A stretch of 10,760 nucleotides of DNA from Oscillospiraceae bacterium (GTDB taxonomy: Bacteria; Bacillota; Clostridia; Oscillospirales; Acutalibacteraceae): positions 1-10,760 of the forward strand of contig DOZQ01000147.1 of the NCBI GenBank assembly GCA_003517915.1, given 5' to 3'. The position numbers were made by a program, and so were the translations under genes. Positions 1-7,260 of this stretch are shown piece after piece (within the stretch, counting starts at the first letter, position 1; the number at the start of each line of letters is the position of its first letter). The notes under the pieces are model-generated. The model was not told the DNA's origin. It did not search any database and saw only the letters and a list, made by a program, of their open reading frames with translations.

Positions 1-71
1 TGAGCGAATTCGGAATCGAGTGCATTTAAAGAATTTTCATGCCTATAATCACCCGTATGTAAAATACATAT

Positions 72-100
72 AAAATTGTTTGCACTCTTTTAACAATTTT
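72..100. repeat. Inverted repeat upstream of the mreB promoter
   Basis: AAAATTGTT at 72-80 is the exact reverse complement of AACAATTTT at 92-100, giving a 9-bp perfect arm pair around an 11-base spacer. It ends 14 bases before the -35 box of the mreB promoter. The arms are almost all A/T and no clear T-run follows, so a terminator is unlikely. A binding site for a dimeric regulator of the shape operon is possible but unproven. In an AT-rich intergenic stretch some of this could be chance. Confidence 0.4.
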
Positions 101-114
101 CCTTGCAAATAAAG

Positions 115-143
115 TTGTTATGTCAAGAATTTACGGGTATAAT
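115..143 (+). promoter_or_regulatory. Sigma-A-type promoter for mreB
   Basis: TTGTTA (115-120) and TATAAT (138-143) are separated by exactly 17 bases, matching the housekeeping consensus with a perfect -10 box. Transcription would start near 150, leaving a leader of roughly 40-65 bases before mreB. No terminator is visible between here and the end of the PBP gene, so this may drive the whole shape operon. A second TATAAT at 44-49 lacks a good -35 box. Confidence 0.75.
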
Positions 144-192
144 ATCTATATAACAGGGCAAACTCTGAGACTTAGTCATTCGTTGATTAAGA

Positions 193-1230
193 TTGGCACG
201 AGAGGGGAAATCTACTATTTTTTTCACCAGAGATATTGGTATCGATTTAGGTACCGCGAATACGTTGGTCTGTATTAAGGGAAAAGGCATTGTCATGCGG
301 GAACCGTCGGTGGTCGCCGTGGATGTCCGCAACGACGCGGTGCGCGCCGTCGGCAGCGAGGCCAAGGAGATGATAGGCAGAACGCCCGGATCGATTATTG
401 CCGTGCGCCCCTTGAAAGACGGCGTTATCGCGGATTTTGACGTGACGGCCGCAATGCTAAAGCGTTTTATTAAAGTTGCGCTCAAGGGCACCATGTTTTC
501 GCGTGCGCGGGTGATAATATGTATTCCGTCGGGGGTCACCGAGGTGGAGTGCCGCGCGGTGCACGACGCCGCCCGCCAGGCTGGAGCCAAGGATGTCGAC
601 CTGATTGAGGAGCCAATGGCGGCCGCTATAGGCGCCGGGCTTCCGGTGTGGGACGCCACGGGCAGCATGGTCGTTGACATAGGAGGAGGTACCTCCGAGG
701 TCGCGGTGATCTCGCTGGGGGATATTGTCACGGCGCAGTCGGTGCGCGTTGCGGGTGACGATATGGACGAGGCGATAATCTCGTATATACGAAAAAAACA
801 TAACCTTTTGATAGGGGAGCGCACCGCGGAGCAGATCAAGATACAAATCGGCTCCGCCTACGCCTATCAGGACGAGGGCTCAATGGAGATAAAGGGCCGC
901 AATTTGGTGGACGGGCTTCCAAAAAATGTGGTCATCACGGCGGAAGAAGTTCGCGAAGCGCTGGCTGATCCCTTGGCTCAAATTATAGACGCTATACGCG
1001 GGACACTCGAGAAAACCCCGCCCGAGCTCGCGGCGGACATCATCGACAGGGGCATCACCTTAACCGGCGGAGGAGCACTGCTGCGAGGGTTCGACAAGCT
1101 GGTTTCGGCGGAGACCAACATGCCGGTAAAGGCCGCGGAGGATCCGCTCGACTGCGTGGTCGAGGGCACCGCGAAACGGCTTGAGATCGACATCCCGTTC
1201 AACGCCTACACCAGCCGGACAAAATATTGA
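193..1230 (+). CDS. mreB: Rod-shape-determining protein MreB (actin homologue)
   Basis: This encodes the bacterial actin MreB, which polymerises with ATP on the inner face of the membrane and positions lateral wall synthesis. Numbered from TTG 193, the actin-fold nucleotide motifs are intact: phosphate-1 loop [11 protein letters not shown] near residues 14-24, [11 protein letters not shown] near 137-147, phosphate-2 loop DIGGGT at 162-167 and the adenosine loop LTGGGA at 290-295. The length of 345 codons is normal for the family. A stop at 184-186 leaves only TTG 193 or the ATT at 217 as possible starts. TTG 193 has no clear ribosome site, whereas an AGGGG lies 9 bases before ATT 217 and would give the usual MFF-type N-terminus. 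It is the first gene of the shape operon. Whether it is MreB proper or the paralogue Mbl cannot be told from one copy. Confidence 0.96.
   Translation: MAREGKSTIFFTRDIGIDLGTANTLVCIKGKGIVMREPSVVAVDVRNDAVRAVGSEAKEMIGRTPGSIIAVRPLKDGVIADFDVTAAMLKRFIKVALKGTMFSRARVIICIPSGVTEVECRAVHDAARQAGAKDVDLIEEPMAAAIGAGLPVWDATGSMVVDIGGGTSEVAVISLGDIVTAQSVRVAGDDMDEAIISYIRKKHNLLIGERTAEQIKIQIGSAYAYQDEGSMEIKGRNLVDGLPKNVVITAEEVREALADPLAQIIDAIRGTLEKTPPELAADIIDRGITLTGGGALLRGFDKLVSAETNMPVKAAEDPLDCVVEGTAKRLEIDIPFNAYTSRTKY
200..207 (+). promoter_or_regulatory. Ribosome-binding site inside the annotated mreB 5' end
   Basis: GAGAGGGG at 200-207 is the only good Shine-Dalgarno-like sequence in this leader. It lies downstream of the TTG at 193 and 9 bases upstream of ATT 217, the ideal distance for that codon. 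It therefore argues that translation starts at ATT 217 rather than TTG 193. ATT starts are rare, so the case rests on spacing and on the usual N-terminus of MreB. Confidence 0.45.
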
Positions 1231-1258
1231 TTTTATAGTGGGCTTACAAGTTTTAAGC

Positions 1259-1264
1259 TATAAT
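1259..1264 (+). promoter_or_regulatory. Possible -10 box for the acyltransferase gene
   Basis: A perfect TATAAT lies 29 bases after the mreB stop and 82 bases before the acyltransferase start. No convincing -35 hexamer sits 16-18 bases upstream (the sequence there is about TAGTGG), so it would be weak or need an activator. A separate promoter would fit the different character of the gene that follows. Confidence 0.3.
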
Positions 1265-1291
1265 AAAATGCGGTCAGATGTAAGATCTTTA

Positions 1292-1305
1292 ACGGAGTAC
1301 TCCGT
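1292..1305. promoter_or_regulatory. 14-bp perfect palindrome, operator candidate
   Basis: ACGGAGTACTCCGT is perfectly self-complementary over 14 bases with no spacer. It lies between the candidate -10 box at 1259-1264 and the acyltransferase start at 1347. No T-run follows, so it is not a standard terminator. Position and symmetry fit a repressor operator; no regulator gene is nearby. Confidence 0.35.
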
Positions 1306-1346
1306 GCGTAGTCATAGTATGTTTATAAAAATATGGCAGAGAGTAT

Positions 1347-2510
1347 GTGAGTGTATTGTCTAAAAGCAAAGTTTTTGCCGCAGGTGTGACTAGAAACTCT
1401 AATCTGGAGCTTTTGAGAATTGTGGCGATGATTTTAATTGTTGCTTTTCATCAGTTGGGAGGACCATTTGTGATTGACGCGCCTGAGGGCGGCAAAGCCT
1501 TTGAACTGATATCTGACAATTGGAAAGTTTATGCGATAATTCGGGCGTTTCACGCTTTTTCCGGAGATCTCGGCAACATACTTTTCGCCATGATAAGCGG
1601 TTATTTTCTTATAAAAGCCACTCCGACTATATACAAAACGGCGCAAACCGCGTTGAAATTCTATGGACTGCTGTTATATAACTTTGTTTTTGCTGTCTTT
1701 TTGTCGGTTGCTCTGTCTCTGTTTACCCCAATCCCCTTTGCGAAAATCAATTTCAATACAATATTCTCGCTTGGGTCTTTATGGTATTTGGGCAGCTATT
1801 TGTTTTTGCTTGCGTTTTCGCCAATTATCAATAAATGGCTTAACAAGCTCAGTAGAAAAGCATTTACAGGGCTTTGTATAATGGTAATAACCATTATGAC
1901 CCTGCTCGACTTAGAAGCAAATTTTCTAATCCCGGATTCAAGAATAAGGACAATTATAGGCGGTTATCTTATCGGCGCGTTGCTCGGACGTTTTAATATC
2001 TTGAAAAAAATCAAAACTCTTCCACTTGTCTTTATGACGTTTCTTCCGTTTATTTATTACCTGTGTGCTTACTACTTTAAAATGCGGTTTTATCATCAGA
2101 CAATTCTTGAAAGCGCAAACAATCTGCCTACCGGATATCTTGTCTGGTTTGCGCCCATTGCCTTGTTTGAGCTATTCCGCCGAATGCAGATAACATCACG
2201 TTTTATCAATCGTGTGGCTGCCACAACGCTGTTTGTCTACATATCACACTCCGTGTCACCGTTTCTTCCAATGCTGCGTGAATATGCATATGTGACATTG
2301 GCAGGGCGCTTAACAGGGCTTAGTCCTTGGCTTTTTGATATAAGCTATCTGTTTTTGATCGTTGGCCTTACGGCGGTAAATTTCATTGTCGGCTCCGCCT
2401 TTGGGATGTTATATAATCTGCTCATACCGCATATCAAGAAACTTCTTCTGAAAGTCCTTCCGATTTCAGTTGAAGCCGGTGTTGATTCAAATGCCAAAAA
2501 AGTAACGTAA
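1347..2510 (+). CDS. Acyltransferase 3 family membrane protein
   Basis: This is a polytopic membrane protein of 387 residues. Its N-terminus, NLELLRIVAMILIVAFH, matches the first membrane segment of the acyltransferase 3 family (OafA/WecH/Oat-type), with Arg24 and the family's catalytic-type His35. About ten hydrophobic segments follow. Family members move acetyl or other acyl groups onto sugars of wall, capsule or lipid-linked glycans across the membrane; the acceptor here cannot be deduced. The GTG start is only about 3 bases after GAGAG (1339-1343). TTG 1356, the fourth codon, is an alternative, and a stop at 1326-1328 rules out a longer form. Composition differs from its neighbours: 1741-1800 is 35% GC, against 68% at 601-660 in mreB. 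It interrupts the usual mreB-mreC adjacency, which suggests acquisition by transfer. Family assignment is secure; gene-level function is not. Confidence 0.88.
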   Translation: MSVLSKSKVFAAGVTRNSNLELLRIVAMILIVAFHQLGGPFVIDAPEGGKAFELISDNWKVYAIIRAFHAFSGDLGNILFAMISGYFLIKATPTIYKTAQTALKFYGLLLYNFVFAVFLSVALSLFTPIPFAKINFNTIFSLGSLWYLGSYLFLLAFSPIINKWLNKLSRKAFTGLCIMVITIMTLLDLEANFLIPDSRIRTIIGGYLIGALLGRFNILKKIKTLPLVFMTFLPFIYYLCAYYFKMRFYHQTILESANNLPTGYLVWFAPIALFELFRRMQITSRFINRVAATTLFVYISHSVSPFLPMLREYAYVTLAGRLTGLSPWLFDISYLFLIVGLTAVNFIVGSAFGMLYNLLIPHIKKLLLKVLPISVEAGVDSNAKKVT

Positions 2511-2594
2511 TGAAAGCTCAATTAAACGTAGGGGGAGTTTTCCCAAAAACGCTTTATCATTTGCTTAAAGCCTATTTTTCAGGAGGATATATAT

Positions 2595-3464
2595 TTGCGA
2601 CAATTTTTTAAATCCGCGCGGTTTAAGGTCGCCGTCGGCATTGTCGTGTTACTTGCGGCCATAGCTATAATAGTCGCCGTGGCCGGAGGAGCCGCAGCGC
2701 CGCAGTCTAATATAATCGGCTCAATAGTTACTCCGGTGCAGCGCTTTTTCGCCGGGATAGGGGACTCACTGGGCGATTTTTTCGACGGCTTTGAGGACAC
2801 GGAGGCGCTTAAAGAAGAAAACGAAGAGCTGAGGCAGGAGCTGCGCGAAAAGACCTCGGCGCTTTTGGAATATGATAAGCTAAAGCGCCGAAATGAATTT
2901 TTAAAGGATTATATGGAGATAAAGGACGAAAATCCCGATTGGCAGTTCGCTGAGGCTATGGTCATCGGGGAGGATCCGCTTGACCCGTTCGGCAGCTTTA
3001 TGGTCGACAAGGGAACTCTCCATGGCATAAACAAAGGTGACCCGGTCATTACGGCCGACGGGCTTGTGGGGTACATAGAAGAGGCGGGAGTCAATTATTC
3101 GACCGTTACCACCATTTTAAACCCGGACGCTCAGGTCGGCTCCTACGACAACAAAACCAGAGACGCGGGGGTTATCGAGGGAGAGGCCGGACTGGCCGAG
3201 GACGGAAACTGCAGACTTTCTTATCTTAAAAAGAGCGCGAAGGTTGCCGTGGGAGATTATATCATTACTTCCGGCGTAGGCGGAGCTTTTCCCGACGGGA
3301 TTATTGTGGGCGAGGTCGTCGACATGGGTCAGGACGCGGGACAGGTTTCGGTCTACGCGGTGGTTCGTCCCCAAGCGCGGCTTGAGGAACTAAAGGACAT
3401 TATGGTGATTACCGCGTTTGAGGGGCAGGGAAGCCTTGACGAAACAATGGAGGACGGCGGCTGA
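2595..3464 (+). CDS. mreC: Rod-shape-determining protein MreC
   Basis: MreC is a membrane-anchored scaffold outside the cytoplasmic membrane that links MreB/MreD to PBP2 and activates lateral wall synthesis. The 289 residues show a short basic N-terminus and one membrane segment at about 11-36. A coiled coil at about 69-110 (ALKEENEELRQELREK) is followed by a beta-rich domain to about 280, containing the typical GLVGYI, DxxTRDAGVIEG and TSGVGGAFPDGIIVGEV patterns. The TTG start is set by AGGAGG at 2581-2586, 8 bases upstream. An 84-base gap separates it from the acyltransferase, with no convincing promoter or terminator seen in it. Its stop overlaps the mreD start by one base (TGATG). The acidic last residues are not remarkable for the family. 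Confidence 0.95.
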   Translation: MRQFFKSARFKVAVGIVVLLAAIAIIVAVAGGAAAPQSNIIGSIVTPVQRFFAGIGDSLGDFFDGFEDTEALKEENEELRQELREKTSALLEYDKLKRRNEFLKDYMEIKDENPDWQFAEAMVIGEDPLDPFGSFMVDKGTLHGINKGDPVITADGLVGYIEEAGVNYSTVTTILNPDAQVGSYDNKTRDAGVIEGEAGLAEDGNCRLSYLKKSAKVAVGDYIITSGVGGAFPDGIIVGEVVDMGQDAGQVSVYAVVRPQARLEELKDIMVITAFEGQGSLDETMEDGG

Positions 3465-3982
3465 TGCGCTACAGAAAGGGCGGCAACGAATTTCTGCGCC
3501 ACGCCCTGTATGCGGTGATTCTGATTCTCTGCTATATGCTGCAAAGCGCCGGCATTTTACCCCGTATTTACGGAATTTCCGCATTGCCGGTGATTCCGGC
3601 GGTTACGGGTATTGCCATGCTTGAAAGTGACACGGCGGGTATTTTTTACGGGCTGGCAGCGGGTATTTTGATGGATTTTGGAAGCGTGGGATTTCCGGGC
3701 TTCAACGCTGTTTTGCTGATGACCGCCGGATGCACCGTGGGACTTATGATAACGCTGTTACTGCGCCGCAGCAAAATTTCTGCGGTGCTTATGACGTCGG
3801 GCGTCCTTTTTGTTTATGTTACGCTGCACTGGCTGTTTTTTTATCTTTTCGCGGGGCATTCGCAGGCGTTTTATCATTATGTACGCTACAGTTTGCCTTG
3901 CGCGTTTTACAGCCTGATTACATTTTTCGTAATATACCCGATTCTGTCGCTTATAAGGCGCGTACTGCGGCCCATGCGATGA
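3464..3982 (+). CDS. mreD: Rod-shape-determining protein MreD
   Basis: This is a small polytopic membrane protein of 172 residues with about five hydrophobic segments, consistent with MreD, which bridges MreC and PBP2 in the elongation complex. The recognisable parts are the central GLAAGILMDFGSVGFPGFNA segment, resembling the conserved G-hh-DhhxxxxxG region of MreD, and a basic C-terminal end (RRVLRPMR). Position directly after mreC with a one-base overlap, implying translational coupling, and before a PBP2 gene makes the assignment safe despite the low sequence conservation of this family. Length is usual for the family (about 160-180). Confidence 0.9.
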   Translation: MRYRKGGNEFLRHALYAVILILCYMLQSAGILPRIYGISALPVIPAVTGIAMLESDTAGIFYGLAAGILMDFGSVGFPGFNAVLLMTAGCTVGLMITLLLRRSKISAVLMTSGVLFVYVTLHWLFFYLFAGHSQAFYHYVRYSLPCAFYSLITFFVIYPILSLIRRVLRPMR

Positions 3983-4005
3983 CTACTACTAAGAGGTGAA
4001 ATTTT

Positions 4006-6348
4006 TTGAAAAAGAGATCGGCTACCGTGCGCCTGATAGTTTTGGCTGTGGTGCTTTGCGCGGCGCTTGCGCTGTTTTCCTTCAGGCTGCTTGATATGCA
4101 GTATATCCATGCCGAGCAGTACCGCTCGGAAGGTCAGACCGACGAAAATCCCACGGTGGTGATACCGGCGGCGCGCGGCGAAATACTCGACCGCAACGGC
4201 ATACCGATGGCGGTCAACCGGGAAAGCTATAATATTGTGTTTGACCGCGCCTATATGCAGTACAGCGATGTGAACCCGGTGATCGAACGGCTTATAACCC
4301 TGCTGGATTCGACAGGAGAAACCTATCACGACATTCTGCCGCTTTTAAAAACCGAACCGTTTGATTTTACCGGTGACGAGGAGGAAACCGCTCGGCTGAT
4401 AGCCAATTTGAATCTTGCGCATTACGCGAACGCATCCAACTGCTACGACAATATGATAGGCGCCTACGATCTGCAGGACTACAATAAAAACCGCCAAACG
4501 CAGCGCAGCATAATGGGTGTGCGCTACACCATGGCGATGAAGGATTTTTCCATCATAAACCCCTATACCTTCGCGGAGGATATTTCGATTCAGACGGTGC
4601 AGAAGATCAAAGAAGCAGGCGAGCTATTGCCGGGCATAACAGTGGAAACCGGAGCGGTGAGGGAATATCCTATGCCTGAGGTGGCGCCTTATATAATAGG
4701 AAGCATCGGTCCTATTTACGCCGAGGAATGGGAAACGCTGAAAAACGAGGATTACCGGCTCAGCTCCAAGGTGGGCAAGGATGGCATTGAAAAAGAGCTG
4801 GAATCCTATTTAAGGGGCAAGGACGGCAAAAAAGAGATTATTCAGACCGAGGACGAAAACGGCAAGACCATAACCGAGGAAAAAATTATTACAGAGCCTG
4901 AAAACGGAAATACCGTAGTATTGAGCTTGGATTCCAAGCTGCAAAAAATCTTGCAGGACGAATTAGCCGCCTATGTCGAGATGAAAAAAGCTGACAGAGG
5001 TCAGTGCTCGGGCGGCGCTATTGTGGTGCAGGACGTAAGAACCGGCGAGATTCTTGCCGCGCCGACCTATCCCTCCTACGATATGGAAACTTATGAAAAG
5101 GATTATCAGTCGCTTGTAAGCGACCCGGACAAGCCGCTGTTCAACCGGGCGCTGAGCGGGATATATCCGCCCGGATCTACGTTTAAGCCCTGCACGGCGC
5201 TTGTCGGCTTACAGGCCGGGAAAATCACGCCGGACGAGACTATTCTGTGCAACTACCGCTACGACCGCATAAAGGACGTCGATTTTTACTGTATGCACGC
5301 TGACGGCAACCTGAATGTGACCCAGGCCATAGCGCGCTCCTGCAACATCTTCTTTTATGAGGTCGGCTGGCGTTGCGGCATAGACACGCTAAACCAATAT
5401 ACCAAGCAGTTTGGTCTGGGCGTTAAAAACGGCGTGGAAATCGGGGAGTCGGCCGGGGTTCTGGCCGGTCGGGAATACAGGAATTCACTGGACGTCAGCG
5501 ACGAGCTGAAGGCATGGAACGTAGGTGACACGGTACAGGCCGCCATAGGCCAGTCGGACAACGCGTTTACCCCTTTGCAGATGTCGACCTACGCGGCTAC
5601 CATAGCGAACGGCGGTGTGCGTTATCAGTCCCATTTTGTAAAAGAAGTAAAATCCTATGATATGAAAAAAACGGTTGTTGAGCCATATAAAGAAGTTATG
5701 AGCACCGCGGGCATCGACTCTGAATATTTTGACATTGTCAAAAACGGCATGCTTTCGGTGACCACCGAGGGAACGGCCAGTCTGCTCAGCCATTATCCCA
5801 TAAGCATAGGAGGCAAGACAGGTACGGCTCAGACCGGAATAAAAGGTGAGATAGAAAACGCGGTATTTATCGCGTTCGCACCGTTTGAAAATCCCGAAAT
5901 AAGCGTTTCAATAGTAATTGAGCACGGCGGCTTTGGTTCCTCGCTTACCTCGCTTGCCGAAAAGATATTCAACGCCTATTTCTTTGGGGCGGCGTATCCT
6001 GACGAGCAGGATACGCCGGAGGATACCCAGACAGGCGGCGGTGCTATACCGGAAAATGACACGCAGTCAAGCGGCGGTACTACGCCGGAGAATAACACTC
6101 AGCCGGAGAGTGATATTTTCCCGGGGAATAATAATCAGCCTAGCAGCGATACTCAATCGGGAAACGACACTGTGCCGGAGGAAGACACTCAGTCTAGCGG
6201 CGACATCCCGCCTGAGGAGGACACTCAGTCGAACGGCGGTGACCCCAGACAGGGAGAGCTTCCTGCGGATGCCGGTATAACGGCACGCGCGCGCCGTCAC
6301 TCAATGACTCCGACAGGCTCACTAACCGCAAAACGCAGGATATTTTGA
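4006..6348 (+). CDS. mrdA: Penicillin-binding protein 2 (class B transpeptidase, MrdA/PbpA type)
   Basis: This is the elongation-specific class B PBP that cross-links new peptidoglycan outside the membrane, working with MreC/MreD and a RodA glycosyltransferase (not in this window). From the TTG start (GAGGTG at 3993-3998, 7 bases upstream) it has a membrane anchor at about 8-30 and a PBP dimerisation domain at about 50-290. The transpeptidase domain (about 335-660) carries all three catalytic motifs: STFK with Ser391 and Lys394, SCN at 445-447, and KTGT at 604-607. After residue 665 comes a 115-residue hydrophilic tail, most of it degenerate 12-residue repeats, ending in an Arg-rich stretch. 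The tail is not part of the catalytic fold and is unusual in its repeat structure. The last 20-30 codons may be in the wrong frame (see findings). It starts 23 bases after mreD, in the same operon. Confidence 0.95.
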   Translation: MKKRSATVRLIVLAVVLCAALALFSFRLLDMQYIHAEQYRSEGQTDENPTVVIPAARGEILDRNGIPMAVNRESYNIVFDRAYMQYSDVNPVIERLITLLDSTGETYHDILPLLKTEPFDFTGDEEETARLIANLNLAHYANASNCYDNMIGAYDLQDYNKNRQTQRSIMGVRYTMAMKDFSIINPYTFAEDISIQTVQKIKEAGELLPGITVETGAVREYPMPEVAPYIIGSIGPIYAEEWETLKNEDYRLSSKVGKDGIEKELESYLRGKDGKKEIIQTEDENGKTITEEKIITEPENGNTVVLSLDSKLQKILQDELAAYVEMKKADRGQCSGGAIVVQDVRTGEILAAPTYPSYDMETYEKDYQSLVSDPDKPLFNRALSGIYPPGSTFKPCTALVGLQAGKITPDETILCNYRYDRIKDVDFYCMHADGNLNVTQAIARSCNIFFYEVGWRCGIDTLNQYTKQFGLGVKNGVEIGESAGVLAGREYRNSLDVSDELKAWNVGDTVQAAIGQSDNAFTPLQMSTYAATIANGGVRYQSHFVKEVKSYDMKKTVVEPYKEVMSTAGIDSEYFDIVKNGMLSVTTEGTASLLSHYPISIGGKTGTAQTGIKGEIENAVFIAFAPFENPEISVSIVIEHGGFGSSLTSLAEKIFNAYFFGAAYPDEQDTPEDTQTGGGAIPENDTQSSGGTTPENNTQPESDIFPGNNNQPSSDTQSGNDTVPEEDTQSSGDIPPEEDTQSNGGDPRQGELPADAGITARARRHSMTPTGSLTAKRRIF
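6019..6252 (+). repeat. 36-base degenerate tandem repeat in the PBP2 tail
   Basis: Six full units and one half unit of a 36-base (12-residue) repeat encode variants of EDTQSSGGxxPE. Units start at 6019, 6055, 6091 and 6127, a half unit starts at 6163, and the last two start at 6181 and 6217. The encoded stretch is rich in Asp, Glu, Asn, Gln, Ser, Gly and Pro and would be a flexible acidic region outside the membrane. Units have diverged, so the array is old or under selection for composition only. Confidence 0.85.
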
Positions 6349-6395
6349 CGGCACGCACGCGCTCCAATTACATCCAAAGATTGTAAGCATGGTAA

Positions 6396-6424
6396 TTGAC
6401 ACTCAGTTTGGTATATGGTAGAAT
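6396..6424 (+). promoter_or_regulatory. Strong promoter for minD-mgsA
   Basis: A perfect -35 box TTGACA (6396-6401) and TAGAAT -10 box (6419-6424) are 17 bases apart. A TGG at 6416-6418 supplies the extended -10 element. Transcription would start near 6431, giving a leader of about 55 bases to the minD ATG. This separates minD-mgsA from the upstream shape operon, although no terminator is seen between the PBP gene and this promoter. Confidence 0.8.
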
Positions 6425-6486
6425 GATTAGCAGTCGATATAATTATTGATACGCCAAATCAGCCGCCGCGGCAAAAGGAGGCGTCT

Positions 6487-7230
6487 ATGGGGAAGATACT
6501 GGCAGTGGCTTCCGGTAAGGGCGGTACGGGGAAGTCCACCTGCACTGTGGGACTGGGAGCGGCGCTTAACAAAATGGGAAAAAGCGTGTTGCTTGTGGAT
6601 ATGGATCAGGGTTTGCGTTCGTTGGACAGTATGCTTGGCCTTTCGGAGCATATGGCGTTTGATATCAGCGACGCGCTGGAGGGCAGAGTACAGGTAAGCG
6701 AAGCGATTTTGCCAATAGAGGGTCGCGGGGGCCTGTTTATGCTGGGCGCGCCGCGTACGGCCGGAGCGGTGAAGGATGAAGAAAAGCTGAGGAAGCTTAT
6801 CACCGGGCTTGCCGGCGTCTATGACTATGTTATTTTGGATTCCCCCGCGGGGATAGGGAGAGGTTTTGACCTTGCGGTATGCGCGGCACAGGCGGCGGCG
6901 GTGGTGACCGGCTCCGATTTTGTGAGTATCCGTGACGCGGGGATAGTTTACCGATTACTTTGCGAAAAAGGCGTCAGTGAATGCCGCCTTATTATAAACA
7001 TGGTAAAAATAAGGCTGATACGCGGCGGATTTTTACCTAACATAGACAGGGCTATAGACACCTCCGGCATGAGGCTTTTGGGCCTTATCCCAGAGGACGA
7101 TAGCCTGCTTATGTTTTCTTCCGCCGGTGCGGTGCCGTCTAAGGGCAAGGCCGTTTCGGCGTTTGAAAGGCTGGCCGCGCGTATAGAAGGCCAGACGGTT
7201 CCGCTGCCGAAGAAGATAAAGCCGTTTTAG
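6487..7230 (+). CDS. minD: Divergent MinD-type septum-site ATPase (ParA/MinD family)
   Basis: This is a deviant Walker-A ATPase of 247 residues. KGGTGKST at 11-18 carries both the signature Lys11 and Lys16. DMDQGLRSLD at 38-47 corresponds to the MinD DxDxGLRNLD switch segment, and LDSPAGIGRG with Asp118 corresponds to the MinD DSPAGIE motif. MinD normally binds ATP, dimerises on the membrane through a C-terminal amphipathic helix and carries the division inhibitor MinC away from midcell. Several usual features are altered: GIE is GIG, the RDAD surface is RDAG (149-152), and the C-terminus (LPKKIKPF) is a poor amphipathic helix. No minC or minE is adjacent. AAAGGAGG at 6474-6481, 5 bases before the ATG, sets the start. 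Another MinD/ParA-like role is possible. The family is certain, the exact function less so. Confidence 0.83.
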   Translation: MGKILAVASGKGGTGKSTCTVGLGAALNKMGKSVLLVDMDQGLRSLDSMLGLSEHMAFDISDALEGRVQVSEAILPIEGRGGLFMLGAPRTAGAVKDEEKLRKLITGLAGVYDYVILDSPAGIGRGFDLAVCAAQAAAVVTGSDFVSIRDAGIVYRLLCEKGVSECRLIINMVKIRLIRGGFLPNIDRAIDTSGMRLLGLIPEDDSLLMFSSAGAVPSKGKAVSAFERLAARIEGQTVPLPKKIKPF

Positions 7231-7260
7231 ATACATACCATACATTAGGGAGGCATTTTT

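Noticed and set aside
1..29. Short open end (SEFGIECI then TAA at 27-29) that could be the tail of an upstream gene
   Set aside because: Nine codons at the window edge are too few to support a gene; another frame is also open to 71-73.
123..846. Minus-strand frames of 238 and 129 codons opposite mreB
   Set aside because: mreB is certain on the + strand with intact motifs; these are antisense shadows with low-complexity composition.
1333..1350. Five-codon leader frame (ATG at 1333, TGA at 1348-1350) overlapping the acyltransferase GTG start
   Set aside because: It could allow coupled re-initiation, but so short a frame is expected by chance and has no ribosome site of its own.
2531..2543. 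GGGGGAGTTTTCCC-like weak hairpin between the acyltransferase gene and mreC
   Set aside because: Only three to five pairs, with a three-base loop and no T-run after it, so it is not a credible terminator.
6279..6297. GC-rich hairpin ACGGC...GCCGT at the end of the PBP2 gene considered as a terminator
   Set aside because: It lies inside the coding frame, the inner stem is mismatched and no T-tract follows.
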